Source: Nitrobacter vulgaris
GTDB lineage: Bacteria > Pseudomonadota > Alphaproteobacteria > Rhizobiales > Xanthobacteraceae
Reading direction: 5' to 3'
Assembly (NCBI RefSeq): GCF_031453995.1
Contig: NZ_JAVDPZ010000007.1
Coordinates: forward strand, 1-64,000
DNA: 64,000 bases
Notes under the pieces: model-generated
The model's database searches: none
What the model was told of the DNA's origin: nothing
The model's input: only the letters and a program-made list of their open reading frames with translations
Shown here: piece after piece, positions 1 through 7,833 of the stretch
Numbering within the stretch: the first letter of the stretch is position 1
How the letters are laid out: every line of letters starts with the position of its first letter
Program-made: the position numbers and the translations under genes

Positions 1-101
1 ACTTCCGCCGCTTCGCCACCCGATACGACAGGCGAACAGAACACTTCACAGGCTTCATCAAGCTCGCAGCAGCCATGATATGGATGCGATGAATGTCGAT
101 C
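1..101 (+). mobile_element. Right end of an IS5-type insertion sequence (transposase C-terminus)
   Basis: Frame 3 reads a transposase C-terminus from base 3 to a TGA at 90-92: it opens FRRFATRYDR and closes with FIKLAAAMIWMR. This Arg-rich ATRYD motif followed by a hydrophobic helix is the usual end of IS5-family (IS427-like, DDE) transposases. The rest lies left of the window. The terminal inverted repeat should fall in about 93-105, directly before sigma-factor codons resume. The exact boundary and target duplication cannot be fixed from one end; a CTAG at about 104-107 is a possible target site. The family call rests on motif memory. Confidence 0.7.
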
Positions 102-102
102 G

Positions 103-405
103 GTTCTAGCACGCAGGCAGCGGCTCATGCCGCTCGTCGATAGCAGTGACGATGTCCTCAAGCATATTGTCGACGAATCGCCATCCCCGGAGCGCGTGCT
201 GCTGTCGCGTCAGGAGTTGGCGCTCTTGCAGGCAACTCTCAATCAAATCCCGGAGCGGCCGCGCGAGGTGTTCCTGGCACGCCTCGAAGGCAAGACATTC
301 GCCGAGATTGGCCGAACCATGGGCATCTCGCCGCAATCGGCGTTCAGCCAGATGCTCAAGGTCATGATGCACCTCAAGGCGGCGCTTGATCGGACGCACG
401 AATAA
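103..405 (+). pseudogene. FecI-like ECF sigma factor, 3' fragment cut by the insertion sequence
   Basis: About 100 codons remain, ending at a TAA at 403-405. They hold the end of the linker and all of sigma region 4: LNQIPERPREVFLARLEGKTF is followed by the helix-turn-helix segment FAEIGRTMGISPQSAFSQML. Region 2, needed to bind core polymerase and the -10 element, is absent; going upstream the same frame runs into IS sequence and a stop at 76-78. FecI-type sigma factors are about 165-180 residues, so roughly half is lost. An internal ATG at 127 could start a 92-residue region-4 peptide, but not a working sigma factor. The cognate anti-sigma and receptor genes follow at once. Confidence 0.8.
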
Positions 406-516
406 TTTTCTGCGTGCGTGAGATATCTCGCTCTCCAAATCGTCTCCAGATAATAGGAGCGCTATAGTTCAGCCGGTCCTGGGTCGTGTCCCAGGCCTGC
501 CAAAGGAGCGTGTCTG

Positions 517-1479
517 ATGGGGCCGGATCCCAATTGGACCGACGACAACGACTTCGGCGGAAATCTCGATCCGATATCGCAGGAGGCCGTGACGTGGTTC
601 GCGACCATTCATGCTGACGAGGTGGCCAAGGCTGATCAGGTCGCTTTCCGCGCCTGGCTGCGACGGGACGAGCGCCATCGCGCCGCCTATGCGGAGGTCG
701 AACGTCTATGGTCGGGAGCCGCAGAACTTCCGATCGTCCAGGCGCGCCGTCGCGCAAGACAGATGGCCATCACGCGCCGGACCCTCGGCAAAGGCGTGCT
801 CGCTGCCATGGTCGGTGGGGGCGGCTGGGTCGCCTACCGACAGCATCCATTCGCGGACTACCGCACCGGCACCGGCGAACGCCGGACGGTAACCCTCGCC
901 GACAATTCGACCGTGGAAATGGCCGGCGCGACAGCCCTGTCTGCCGATTTCAGTTCGCACCTTCGCCTGGTCACCTTGCATCAAGGCGAGGCTTTCTTCT
1001 CGGTTGCGCCCGAGAAATCGCGTCCATTCGTGGTTGAGGCGGCTGCAGGCCGCACGATGGCTGTCGGAACCTCATTCAATGTGGACTATATCTCCGACGA
1101 CGACGTGCGCGTTACTGTCGCCCGGCATGCTGTAAACATCCGCGTCGGCGCGGCAGACGCGCGGTTGGACGCAGGATCGCAGCTCACATACAACCGCGAG
1201 AGCATCGGCGTTCCTCAGAGTATCGACCCGGCCTCGGAGCTTGGCTGGCGCGACGGCCGCTTGATATTTCTTTCGCAGCCGTTCGGACGGGTCATCGCCT
1301 CACTCAATCGCTGGCGGCGGGGCAGGCTGATGGTAATGGGAGCGGCCTTGGCCGCTCGTCCAGTCACGCTGATCATAGACCTCGAGAAATCAGGGAATAT
1401 TCTCGCCACCCTTGAGGAGGCCCTTCCGATCCAGGTCGTCAATGTGACCCCCTATCTGACCCTTGTATTCGATGCCTGA
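517..1479 (+). CDS. FecR-like anti-sigma regulator
   Basis: A 320-residue inner-membrane regulator of the FecI/FecR type. In this family the cytoplasmic N-terminus holds the sigma factor and the periplasmic part senses the loaded outer-membrane receptor. The N-terminus has the DUF4880 pattern (AVTWFATIHADEVAKADQVA then FRAWLRRDERHRAAYAEVERLW, residues about 24-67). A short hydrophobic segment lies near 91-107. The FecR domain follows at about 115-215 (TGTGERRTVTLADNSTVEM), and a DUF4974-like C-terminal region comes last. AAAGGAG at about 500-506 is the likely ribosome site. The upstream sigma gene is broken, so this protein may have no local partner. Confidence 0.88.
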   Translation: MGPDPNWTDDNDFGGNLDPISQEAVTWFATIHADEVAKADQVAFRAWLRRDERHRAAYAEVERLWSGAAELPIVQARRRARQMAITRRTLGKGVLAAMVGGGGWVAYRQHPFADYRTGTGERRTVTLADNSTVEMAGATALSADFSSHLRLVTLHQGEAFFSVAPEKSRPFVVEAAAGRTMAVGTSFNVDYISDDDVRVTVARHAVNIRVGAADARLDAGSQLTYNRESIGVPQSIDPASELGWRDGRLIFLSQPFGRVIASLNRWRRGRLMVMGAALAARPVTLIIDLEKSGNILATLEEALPIQVVNVTPYLTLVFDA

Positions 1480-1547
1480 CGCCGCTCAGAAAAAAAGTTC
1501 GCGCCCAATCGGATAATCGCAAGTCTGCTTCGTCTAACCCAGTGGGG

Positions 1548-1568
1548 ACGTCGGCATCATGCCGGCGT
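1548..1568. promoter_or_regulatory. Imperfect 21-bp palindrome before the receptor gene
   Basis: ACGTCGGCAT and ATGCCGGCGT flank a single C, with one mismatched pair. It sits 23 bases before the receptor ATG and 12 before its ribosome site. It could be a repressor site or a leader hairpin affecting translation. It does not resemble a Fur box (too GC-rich). The function is inferred from position only. Confidence 0.35.
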
Positions 1569-1591
1569 TAATCTGATGACGGAGCGCGACG

Positions 1592-4045
1592 ATGGCGGGG
1601 CGGACTATTTCGAGGGTCAAGGCGACCAGGCTGATGACTTTGCTTGGGTCGTCGTCGATCGCCGTCCTGCTGCTGTCAGCTCCATCCGCATTTGCGCAGA
1701 CTGCGTCTGCACCCGCTGTGGACACCATGCAACGGTCGATCACTTTCGCGATCCCGTCGCAGTCCTTGGCGACCGGCATCGTGGCCTTCTCGCGCGCCGC
1801 CGGCGTCGATCTCGTATTCGATGGCGCGGTGCCGAGCGGAGCGCGCACGCCGGGCGTCTCGGGCACACTCACCGTGCGCGAGGGCGTCAACCGATTGCTG
1901 GCCGGCACCGGACTGACCGCGCGGCTCACTGGCGCCCGCACGGTCCAGATCGTCAATCCTTCATCGGCTAGCGTTGGCGCGATGCCGGCCGGTGCGGTTG
2001 CGCTCGACACGATCGACGTGCAGGGCGAGAACCCATTGGGCCCCGTTAACGGGTATGTTGCCAATCAGAGCATGACCGGCACCAAGACCAACACCCCGAT
2101 CATCGAGACGCCGCAGTCCATATCGGTGATCGGTAGGGAGCAGATTCGGGATCAGAACATCAACGCCAAGTTCGACGAAACGCTGCGCTACACGGCCGGT
2201 GTTTTCGGGGGTACGGCCGGCAGCGATCCGCGCAACGACTGGTTTCAAATTCGCGGATTCCAGGTGCAGGAACAAAGCACGTTTCTGGACAGTTTGCAGC
2301 TGACGTCCATGTCTTTCGCTACCTGGAAAATCCAGCCGTTCGGTCTGGATCGCGTTGAGGTTCTGCGCGGCCCCTCAGCCATCCTTTACGGCGGGTCCGG
2401 CCCTGGCGGCATCGTGAACGCCGTCAGCAGGTTCGCTGGTGAAGAGCCCACTCACTATATCGAGGCCGGCGTCAACAATTTCGGCAATGCCTACACCCAG
2501 TTCGATGTCGGTGGTCCTCTAAATGCAGGAAACGACGGAAAACTCTTTTATCGGATCGTCGGTCAGATCCGCGGCGGAGGCACGCAGGTCAACTTCATCA
2601 ACGACGATAATTATTTCCTCCAGCCGTCGCTGACATGGATGCCGGATATCGATACGCGACTGACGATCTACGCTCAGGCGTCACACAACGTGACGCGCGG
2701 TCTGAACTTCCTTCCCTATGAAGGTACGGTGGTGAACGCTCCATTCGGTCGGATACCTACCAATCTCTTCGCCAGCGAACCAAGCATGGATACGCAACGC
2801 CGCGATCAGGCGATGGTCGGCTATCAGTTTGAGAAGCATCTGTCGGAAAACGTGACGTTCCGTCAGAATGCCCGTTATGGGTATGTGGACCTTTATAACG
2901 CGACGATGTTCGGAGGTGGATACTTAACCACGCCCGCCGCCGCAGATCTCTATCGAGATAGTTTTCTGGTGCGCAGCAAAGCGAGCCAGGCCAATATGGA
3001 CAGTCAGCTCGAATCTCGATTCGAAACCGGCCCGGTGTCTCATAAGGTTCTCGGCGGGTTCAACGTGAAGCGCTTCACCCTTGATGATATGCAGGGTATT
3101 GAAGAGGGCTTGCCCATAAATCTGGTCAATCCTGTCTACACTCCGACCGCACCATTTAGCGGTGCGCCATATCGCGATGCGCATGTAACTCAGAACCAGG
3201 TCGCACTCTATCTTCAGGATCAGATCAAGTTCGATCGCTTGACGCTCGTCCTGTCGGGCCGCAACGATTGGGTTGGCACAATCGATAACGATCTTGCCAG
3301 GTCGTATCAGACCCGAGAGGACAGCAAGTTTTCCGGTCGCGGTGGCATTATTTATAATTTTGACTTCGGCCTGGCTCCTTACGCTTCGTATGCAACCAGT
3401 TACAATCCGATCATCGGCATCAATGGCGCCACCGGAAATATCCTCCTGCCGCAAACGGCCGTGCAATCTGAAGTTGGATTGAAATATCAACCGACGGGGC
3501 TTAACGCACGTTTCGGTGTGGCGCTATTCGATCTGAAACGCCAAAACGCGCTGACGACCGATCCGAACAACCCGCAACTGCAGATTCAAAACGGCGAGGT
3601 CACGTCCCGCGGCCTGGAACTGGAGGCCGTTGCCAACATCACGCGCGATTTCAAGATCACGGCCAGCTATACCAATTTCAATTTCTTTGTGAGCAGGGAC
3701 CTGGACGCATCGCTGATTGGAACAGTGCCGGTCAGCACTCCGCGTGAACTCGCGTCGCTGTGGACTGACTACACCTTCCGCGAAGGAGCGCTAAGCGGCT
3801 TTGGCTTGGGAGGCGGCGTCCGATACGTCGGATCGTCTTTTGCGAATACTGCGAATACCCTTACCGTGCCAGCCGTGGTCCTTGGTGATCTGGCGGTTCA
3901 TTATGAATGGGGGGATAACTGGCGGGCCGCAGTTAACTTCATCAACGTCGCCGACACGATCTATGTCGCGACATGCTCGAGTTCGGATTCGTGCTTCTAC
4001 GGCGACCGGCGCCGCATCACGGGAAGCCTCTCGTACAAGTGGTAG
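1592..4045 (+). CDS. TonB-dependent siderophore receptor with N-terminal signalling domain
   Basis: An 817-residue outer-membrane transporter, probably for a ferric siderophore. A signal peptide ends near AFA|Q (residues 35-36). An STN (secretin/TonB short N-terminal) domain follows at about 47-122 (ITFAIPSQSLATGIVAFSRA), the mark of receptors that also signal through FecR-type proteins. A TonB-box-like LDTIDVQG lies at 138-145. The plug contains ETPQSISVIGREQI and VEVLRGPSAILYGG. The remainder is a 22-strand-type barrel ending in an aromatic residue (SLSYKW). GGAG at 1581-1584 fits the ATG at 1592. Being a transducer, it should induce its own transcription through FecR and the now-broken sigma factor. 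Confidence 0.92.
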   Translation: MAGRTISRVKATRLMTLLGSSSIAVLLLSAPSAFAQTASAPAVDTMQRSITFAIPSQSLATGIVAFSRAAGVDLVFDGAVPSGARTPGVSGTLTVREGVNRLLAGTGLTARLTGARTVQIVNPSSASVGAMPAGAVALDTIDVQGENPLGPVNGYVANQSMTGTKTNTPIIETPQSISVIGREQIRDQNINAKFDETLRYTAGVFGGTAGSDPRNDWFQIRGFQVQEQSTFLDSLQLTSMSFATWKIQPFGLDRVEVLRGPSAILYGGSGPGGIVNAVSRFAGEEPTHYIEAGVNNFGNAYTQFDVGGPLNAGNDGKLFYRIVGQIRGGGTQVNFINDDNYFLQPSLTWMPDIDTRLTIYAQASHNVTRGLNFLPYEGTVVNAPFGRIPTNLFASEPSMDTQRRDQAMVGYQFEKHLSENVTFRQNARYGYVDLYNATMFGGGYLTTPAAADLYRDSFLVRSKASQANMDSQLESRFETGPVSHKVLGGFNVKRFTLDDMQGIEEGLPINLVNPVYTPTAPFSGAPYRDAHVTQNQVALYLQDQIKFDRLTLVLSGRNDWVGTIDNDLARSYQTREDSKFSGRGGIIYNFDFGLAPYASYATSYNPIIGINGATGNILLPQTAVQSEVGLKYQPTGLNARFGVALFDLKRQNALTTDPNNPQLQIQNGEVTSRGLELEAVANITRDFKITASYTNFNFFVSRDLDASLIGTVPVSTPRELASLWTDYTFREGALSGFGLGGGVRYVGSSFANTANTLTVPAVVLGDLAVHYEWGDNWRAAVNFINVADTIYVATCSSSDSCFYGDRRRITGSLSYKW

Positions 4046-4108
4046 CAGGCAGACGACCACCAGAAGCTGGACCTTTTGTCCGAAAAACCGGCAGCAGGCC
4101 ACGAGAGT

Positions 4109-4136
4109 CCTTCACCGCTTCACGGAAACGGTGAGG
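4109..4136 (+). terminator. Possible terminator after the receptor gene
   Basis: CCTTCACCG pairs with CGGTGAGG across an 11-base loop with one bulged base. The downstream tract (CTCCATCTTTTGAT) is only moderately T-rich, so this is a weak candidate. Confidence 0.35.
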
Positions 4137-4155
4137 CTCCATCTTTTGATCTGAG

Positions 4156-4223
4156 GCGTTTTCATCACGCGAACCGGTATCTCGGGGTCAAGCCCGAGGA
4201 CATGCTTCGCTCGAAACGCTATA
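4156..4223. repeat. Intergenic palindromic repeat, copy A
   Basis: GCGTTTTCATCACGCGAACC begins it and CTTCGCTCGAAACGCTAT ends it, closely matching copy B at 4605-4655. A segment with its own hairpin (CTCGGG / CCCGAG, 4181-4197) sits between the halves and is absent from copy B, so this copy looks like a composite. Confidence 0.6.
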
Positions 4224-4253
4224 ACACCAGCCGAGAGTGAAGGTTTCCGATGA

Positions 4254-4472
4254 TTACCGTTCCACAGCGGGCGACGGGTTGATCGCGCGTTTGACCCACT
4301 GACCAAGGACATATGACACCACGAATATGGCCGTAGCGATCAACGCGATCGTTAAATCCGCGGCCTCGTCTTTAAGCGCCTTGGCCAGAATGTAGACGCC
4401 GGCGAGCCCGACTCCAAAGACAGCTAGCGAGGCGACTTCGGCAATAAATTTCCGGGTCAATTTTGTTTCCAT
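4254..4472 (-). CDS. Small two-helix membrane protein
   Basis: A 72-residue protein with two clear hydrophobic segments (about 10-31, VASLAVFGVGLAGVYILAKA; and about 41-60, IALIATAIFVVSYVLGQWV) and charged ends, so probably an inner-membrane hairpin. It lies alone between repeat copies, on the strand opposite its neighbours. No strong ribosome site precedes the ATG. I do not recognise a family. The regular hydrophobic pattern favours a real gene; absence of context keeps the confidence moderate. Confidence 0.5.
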   Translation of the reverse strand: METKLTRKFIAEVASLAVFGVGLAGVYILAKALKDEAADLTIALIATAIFVVSYVLGQWVKRAINPSPAVER

Positions 4473-4926
4473 GGGGATAGACTCTGGATTTGTGAGAACA
4501 ATGCGGAATTGCCATCGCGCAGGGTCATGAGCCGATCGGGCTCCCCAATATAGAGCCTTTCCGCTCCTTACGGAATCAGAAGCAGAGCTCTATGAGTTGA
4601 TTTGGCGCGTTTTCTTCATGCGAACCGGTAACCACTTCGCTCGAAAACGCTATAGAACATCACCGATGAAATATCGACGCCATTCTGGTTCGTAATCTCA
4701 AATAGCAATGAGATGAGTTGAGCCTGGCATGGCAGGTTCGCCTGCATCTATTCGTTTGATCGACGCCGTAATTCTTGATTGCCGGTCCGCTTACCTCTCA
4801 TCCCCGGCGAAGCCATAAGTCCGACTCATTGCAGCCGATGGTAGCGGATGGCAAACTCCAGGCCAGCAGCAATGTTGATTCCGCTTGGTCGCGCGTTCAA
4901 ATCCGATGGCGGGAGAGGAGAGCTGA
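4473..4926. other. Intergenic stretch holding repeat copy B
   Basis: 454 bases between the small membrane protein and the MaoC gene. About 4550-4655 is a repeat element. The rest (4656-4926) shows no convincing reading frame and no RNA gene; it must contain the promoter of the MaoC gene, which I cannot place. Confidence 0.6.
4550..4655. repeat. Intergenic palindromic repeat, copy B (full length)
   Basis: Reads TATAGAGCCTTTCCGCTCC, then an AGAAGCAGAGCTCTATGAG segment, then GCGTTTTCTTCATGCGAACC and CTTCGCTCGAAAACGCTATA. Its reverse complement matches 59537-59632 nearly along the whole length; its first 40 bases match 60827-60867. It contains inverted arms (GCGTTTTC with GAAAACGC). Confidence 0.75.
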
Positions 4927-5379
4927 ATGGCCGGACTGTATTTCGAGCAGTTTTCCGTCGGGCAGAGGTTCGTTCACGAAATTCGGCGAACCGTCACCGA
5001 CATGGACAATGTTCTGTTTTCCTCGCTCACCTGCAATCCGGCTGCGGTGCACATTGATCACGAATATGCCAAATCGACTGAATTCGGTAAACCTCTGATC
5101 AATTCCATCTTTACGCTGGGTCTCATCATTGGCCTTTCAGTGCAGGACACAACTCTCGGAACCACGGTCGCAAACCTCGGTATGGAGGAAACCAGGTTTC
5201 CGCGTCCGGTATTCGCGGGCGATACGTTGCGCGCGGAATCGAAAGTGGCTTCGGTTCGCGCCAGCAAGTCGCGTCCAACGCAGGGTATCGTCACGTTCGA
5301 GCATCGCGGATACAATCAGCGAGATGAGGAGGTGGTGTTTTGCCGCCGCAACGCGCTGATGATGCGGAGGCCGGCATGA
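4927..5379 (+). CDS. MaoC-like hot-dog hydratase
   Basis: A 150-residue single hot-dog domain protein, probably hydrating or dehydrating an acyl-CoA. The hydratase segment reads CNPAAVHIDHEYAKSTEFG (His at 42, Asp at 44). The Asp that precedes Asn in classical (R)-hydratases is replaced by Thr35, as in mesaconyl-CoA hydratase-like relatives. A second conserved block, FPRPVFAGDTLRAESKV, is typical of MaoC proteins. GGAGAGGAGAG precedes the ATG. It overlaps the next gene by ATGA, and the pairing with a CitE-like lyase suggests a shared acyl-CoA pathway (C4/C5 dicarboxylyl-CoA); the substrate is not determined. Confidence 0.85.
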   Translation: MAGLYFEQFSVGQRFVHEIRRTVTDMDNVLFSSLTCNPAAVHIDHEYAKSTEFGKPLINSIFTLGLIIGLSVQDTTLGTTVANLGMEETRFPRPVFAGDTLRAESKVASVRASKSRPTQGIVTFEHRGYNQRDEEVVFCRRNALMMRRPA

Positions 5380-6293
5380 AGTGGCGCTCGCTTCTTTTCG
5401 TCCCGGCCGACAGCGATCGCAAGTTGGCGCGGGCCAACACCTGCGGCGCGGATGCGCTTGTCCTTGATCTGGAAGACTCTGTCGCGCCCGGCCGCAAGGC
5501 GGTCGCGCGTGACGCAGTGAAGAGCTTTCTCGGTGCGACTGCTCGAGATTGGACGTTTCTGGTGCGGATCAACGCGCTCGGAACGGGCCTGACGCTGGCT
5601 GATCTTGCGGCTGTCGTCCGCCCCGGGCTGGACGGCATCCTGATTCCGAAGGTCAACGGCATTCAAGACGTCGAGCAGATCTCGCACTATGTCGATGTTC
5701 TGGAGGTGGCCGCGGGCATTCCGCCAGGGCATGTGAAGCTGCTGGCTATCGCCACCGAGACGCCGGCTGCGATGCTTGGCTTTGCCAGCTACGTCAGGCG
5801 GAATCCAGGTGCGAGCGCAAGGCTTGCGGCCATGACATGGGGCGCTGAAGATCTCAGCACCGCGCTTGGCGCGCTGACCAATAAAGAGCCGAACGGCGAT
5901 TGGACATCTCCTTATCAGATTGCACGTGCCCAATGCCTTTTTGCGGCTAACGCGGTCGGCGTTCTTGCACTTGATACGCTGTACAGTGATTTCAAGGATC
6001 AGGCGGGCCTCGCCGAGAGTTGCCGTGTCGCCCGCCGCGACGGATTCGTCGGGCGACTTGCGATCCATCCGGACCAGGTTGCCACGATCAACGCCTGCTT
6101 CACTCCATCCGAAGCCGATCTGGCGCACGCCCGCCGCGTCGTCGCTGCCTTCGCCAGTCAACCTGATGCCGGCGCGGTGGGTATCGAAGGCAAGATGTAT
6201 GACATTCCGCACCTGATCGCGGCGAAGCGGGCATTGGCCTCGGTCGGCGAGGCCGTCGACGATCCAAGCGTCAAGACTTGCAATCGTATTTGA
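5376..6293 (+). CDS. HpcH/HpaI / CitE-like acyl-CoA lyase
   Basis: A 305-residue TIM-barrel protein of the citrate lyase beta / malyl-CoA lyase family, which cleaves or forms 3-hydroxyacyl-CoA thioesters (malyl-CoA, methylmalyl-CoA, citramalyl-CoA). Visible motifs: RSLLFVPADSDRKL at the N-terminus, LVLDLEDSVAPGRK (29-42), the active-site Arg in FLVRINALGT, ILIPKVNG, and GRLAIHPDQV near the end. The ATG at 5376 overlaps the MaoC stop codon, indicating translational coupling; a longer frame starts further upstream but lacks family similarity. Exact substrate unknown. Confidence 0.87.
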   Translation: MKWRSLLFVPADSDRKLARANTCGADALVLDLEDSVAPGRKAVARDAVKSFLGATARDWTFLVRINALGTGLTLADLAAVVRPGLDGILIPKVNGIQDVEQISHYVDVLEVAAGIPPGHVKLLAIATETPAAMLGFASYVRRNPGASARLAAMTWGAEDLSTALGALTNKEPNGDWTSPYQIARAQCLFAANAVGVLALDTLYSDFKDQAGLAESCRVARRDGFVGRLAIHPDQVATINACFTPSEADLAHARRVVAAFASQPDAGAVGIEGKMYDIPHLIAAKRALASVGEAVDDPSVKTCNRI

Positions 6294-6344
6294 CGGTGTC
6301 TCTTCTAGCTTATCTGGAATGCTGACGCCGGGATGGTTGCAGCA

Positions 6345-7607
6345 TCAAAGATTGGCGTCGGTAATGGCGGCGTACACCATGGTGCGAAGCTCTCGGCGGA
6401 TCGGATACGCGCTCGAGGGTATCACCTGCGTCATGAAGATAGTGATCAGGTCTTCCGCTGGGTCGATCCAGAACGAGGTCGTTGCAGCGCCGCCCCAGGC
6501 GTATTCACCGGGGCTGCCGGCTATTAGCGTCTTTGCCGGGTCCATGGTGACGGAGAAGCCGAGGCCGAAGCCGATGCCGGCGTAGGTCGCTTCCGCAAAC
6601 ATCGATCGTGACATGTCCGGCAGATCGCGGTTGCCGGGCAGGTGATTGGTCGTCATCAGCGCCAGCGTTTTCGGCCCGATCAGCCTGACGCCGCCGTTGA
6701 GCAGCGCCTGGCAGAACGTGAGATAGTCGGCAGCCGTCGAGCACAGGCCGCCGCCTCCCGAGATGAAGCTGGGCAGCGAGAGAAAAGGGCTCTTGGCGGG
6801 ATCATCCTGCAACGTCAGTCCGCTCTTCGCATCCGGCGAATGAGCCGACATCATGCCGCCGACCGTCGCATTGTAGCAGGCCGCGAGCCGTTGCGCCTTG
6901 TCAGCCGGCACGAAGAAGTCGGTGTCGGCCATTCCTAACGGATCAAAAATGCGCTCTTTCAGGAATTGTTCGAAGGAAATGCCGCTGATCTTGCCCACGA
7001 GGTAGCCGATCACGTCCGTGGAGACCGAGTAATTCCAGGCTTCGCCCGGCGAGAATTCCAGCGGAATGTCGGCAAGGCTTGCGATCATCGAATCAAGCGT
7101 GCCCGCAGGGTCGAGCGTGCCGATCTGCTTGTCGCGATACGCCGCGTCGACGTTGGTTCGCTGCTGGAAACCGTAAGTCAGCCCGGATGTATGACGGAGC
7201 AAGTCAATGATCTGCATGGGCCGCGTCGGCGGTTTGGTCATGAAGGCAGGCGCGGTGCCCGCCTGAAACACGCCAAGGTTCTTCCACTCGGGAATATACT
7301 TGTGAACCGGCTCGTCGAGCGCAACGAGGCCTTGCTCCACCAGCATCATGAAGGCGACCGACGTGATCGGCTTGGTCATGGAATAGATGCGGAAGATGGT
7401 GTCGTCCTTCAGCGCCACCCGGCGTTCGAGATCGGCAAAGCCCTGCACAGAATTGTGCACGAGGTTGCCGCGGCGATACACCATCAGCTGTGTGCCCGGA
7501 AACCGGCCGGCATCGATATATCGCCGCTTCAGATGGTCATCGATGCGCTGGAGCGCGGCGCCGGACATCCCTGAAGCTTCGGGAGAGCCGGGATTGAGGG
7601 CTGTCAT
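6345..7607 (-). CDS. Serine hydrolase, beta-lactamase/esterase family (class C-like, S12)
   Basis: A 420-residue protein. The nucleophile motif SxxK is SMTK at residues 76-79 (IFRIYSMTKPITSVAFM), and the second motif is YSV at 193-195 (GEAWNYSVSTDVIGYLVG). Near the C-terminus AWGGAATTSFWIDP stands where family VIII esterases have their third motif. Family members include esterases, transesterases and DD-peptidases more often than true beta-lactamases. No obvious signal peptide, so probably cytoplasmic and esterase-like. It diverges from the flavoprotein gene at 7834. Confidence 0.88.
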   Translation of the reverse strand: MTALNPGSPEASGMSGAALQRIDDHLKRRYIDAGRFPGTQLMVYRRGNLVHNSVQGFADLERRVALKDDTIFRIYSMTKPITSVAFMMLVEQGLVALDEPVHKYIPEWKNLGVFQAGTAPAFMTKPPTRPMQIIDLLRHTSGLTYGFQQRTNVDAAYRDKQIGTLDPAGTLDSMIASLADIPLEFSPGEAWNYSVSTDVIGYLVGKISGISFEQFLKERIFDPLGMADTDFFVPADKAQRLAACYNATVGGMMSAHSPDAKSGLTLQDDPAKSPFLSLPSFISGGGGLCSTAADYLTFCQALLNGGVRLIGPKTLALMTTNHLPGNRDLPDMSRSMFAEATYAGIGFGLGFSVTMDPAKTLIAGSPGEYAWGGAATTSFWIDPAEDLITIFMTQVIPSSAYPIRRELRTMVYAAITDANL

Positions 7608-7791
7608 CTGGGATTACTCCGGGGCAGGGGGCAAATTGGATAGCTCACGGCGTTCTACGGACGCAATGTGTCGCATTACCCGATCGTTTGCGAACCGCGG
7701 ATCCGTGAGGAGTGGCAATCTGCGGCAGGTTCGTGCAAGAAAACGGCGCGGAGCGAAGCTCGCGGCAGAAAGATAACACTTGGGAGGCGAT

Positions 7792-7830
7792 ATGACGGAC
7801 GTTCAGATCATTCCAAGCTGGTCGGTTTGA
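7792..7830 (+). CDS. Possible 12-codon leader peptide before the flavoprotein gene
   Basis: ATG at 7792, preceded by a strong ribosome site (TGGGAGG, 7781-7787), opens MTDVQIIPSWSV and stops at TGA 7828-7830. The main gene starts one codon later in the same frame (ATG 7834) with no ribosome site of its own. This suggests termination-reinitiation coupling, or an N-terminal extension cut by a stop mutation. Coding status is unproven. Confidence 0.35.
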   Translation: MTDVQIIPSWSV

Positions 7831-7833
7831 CGA

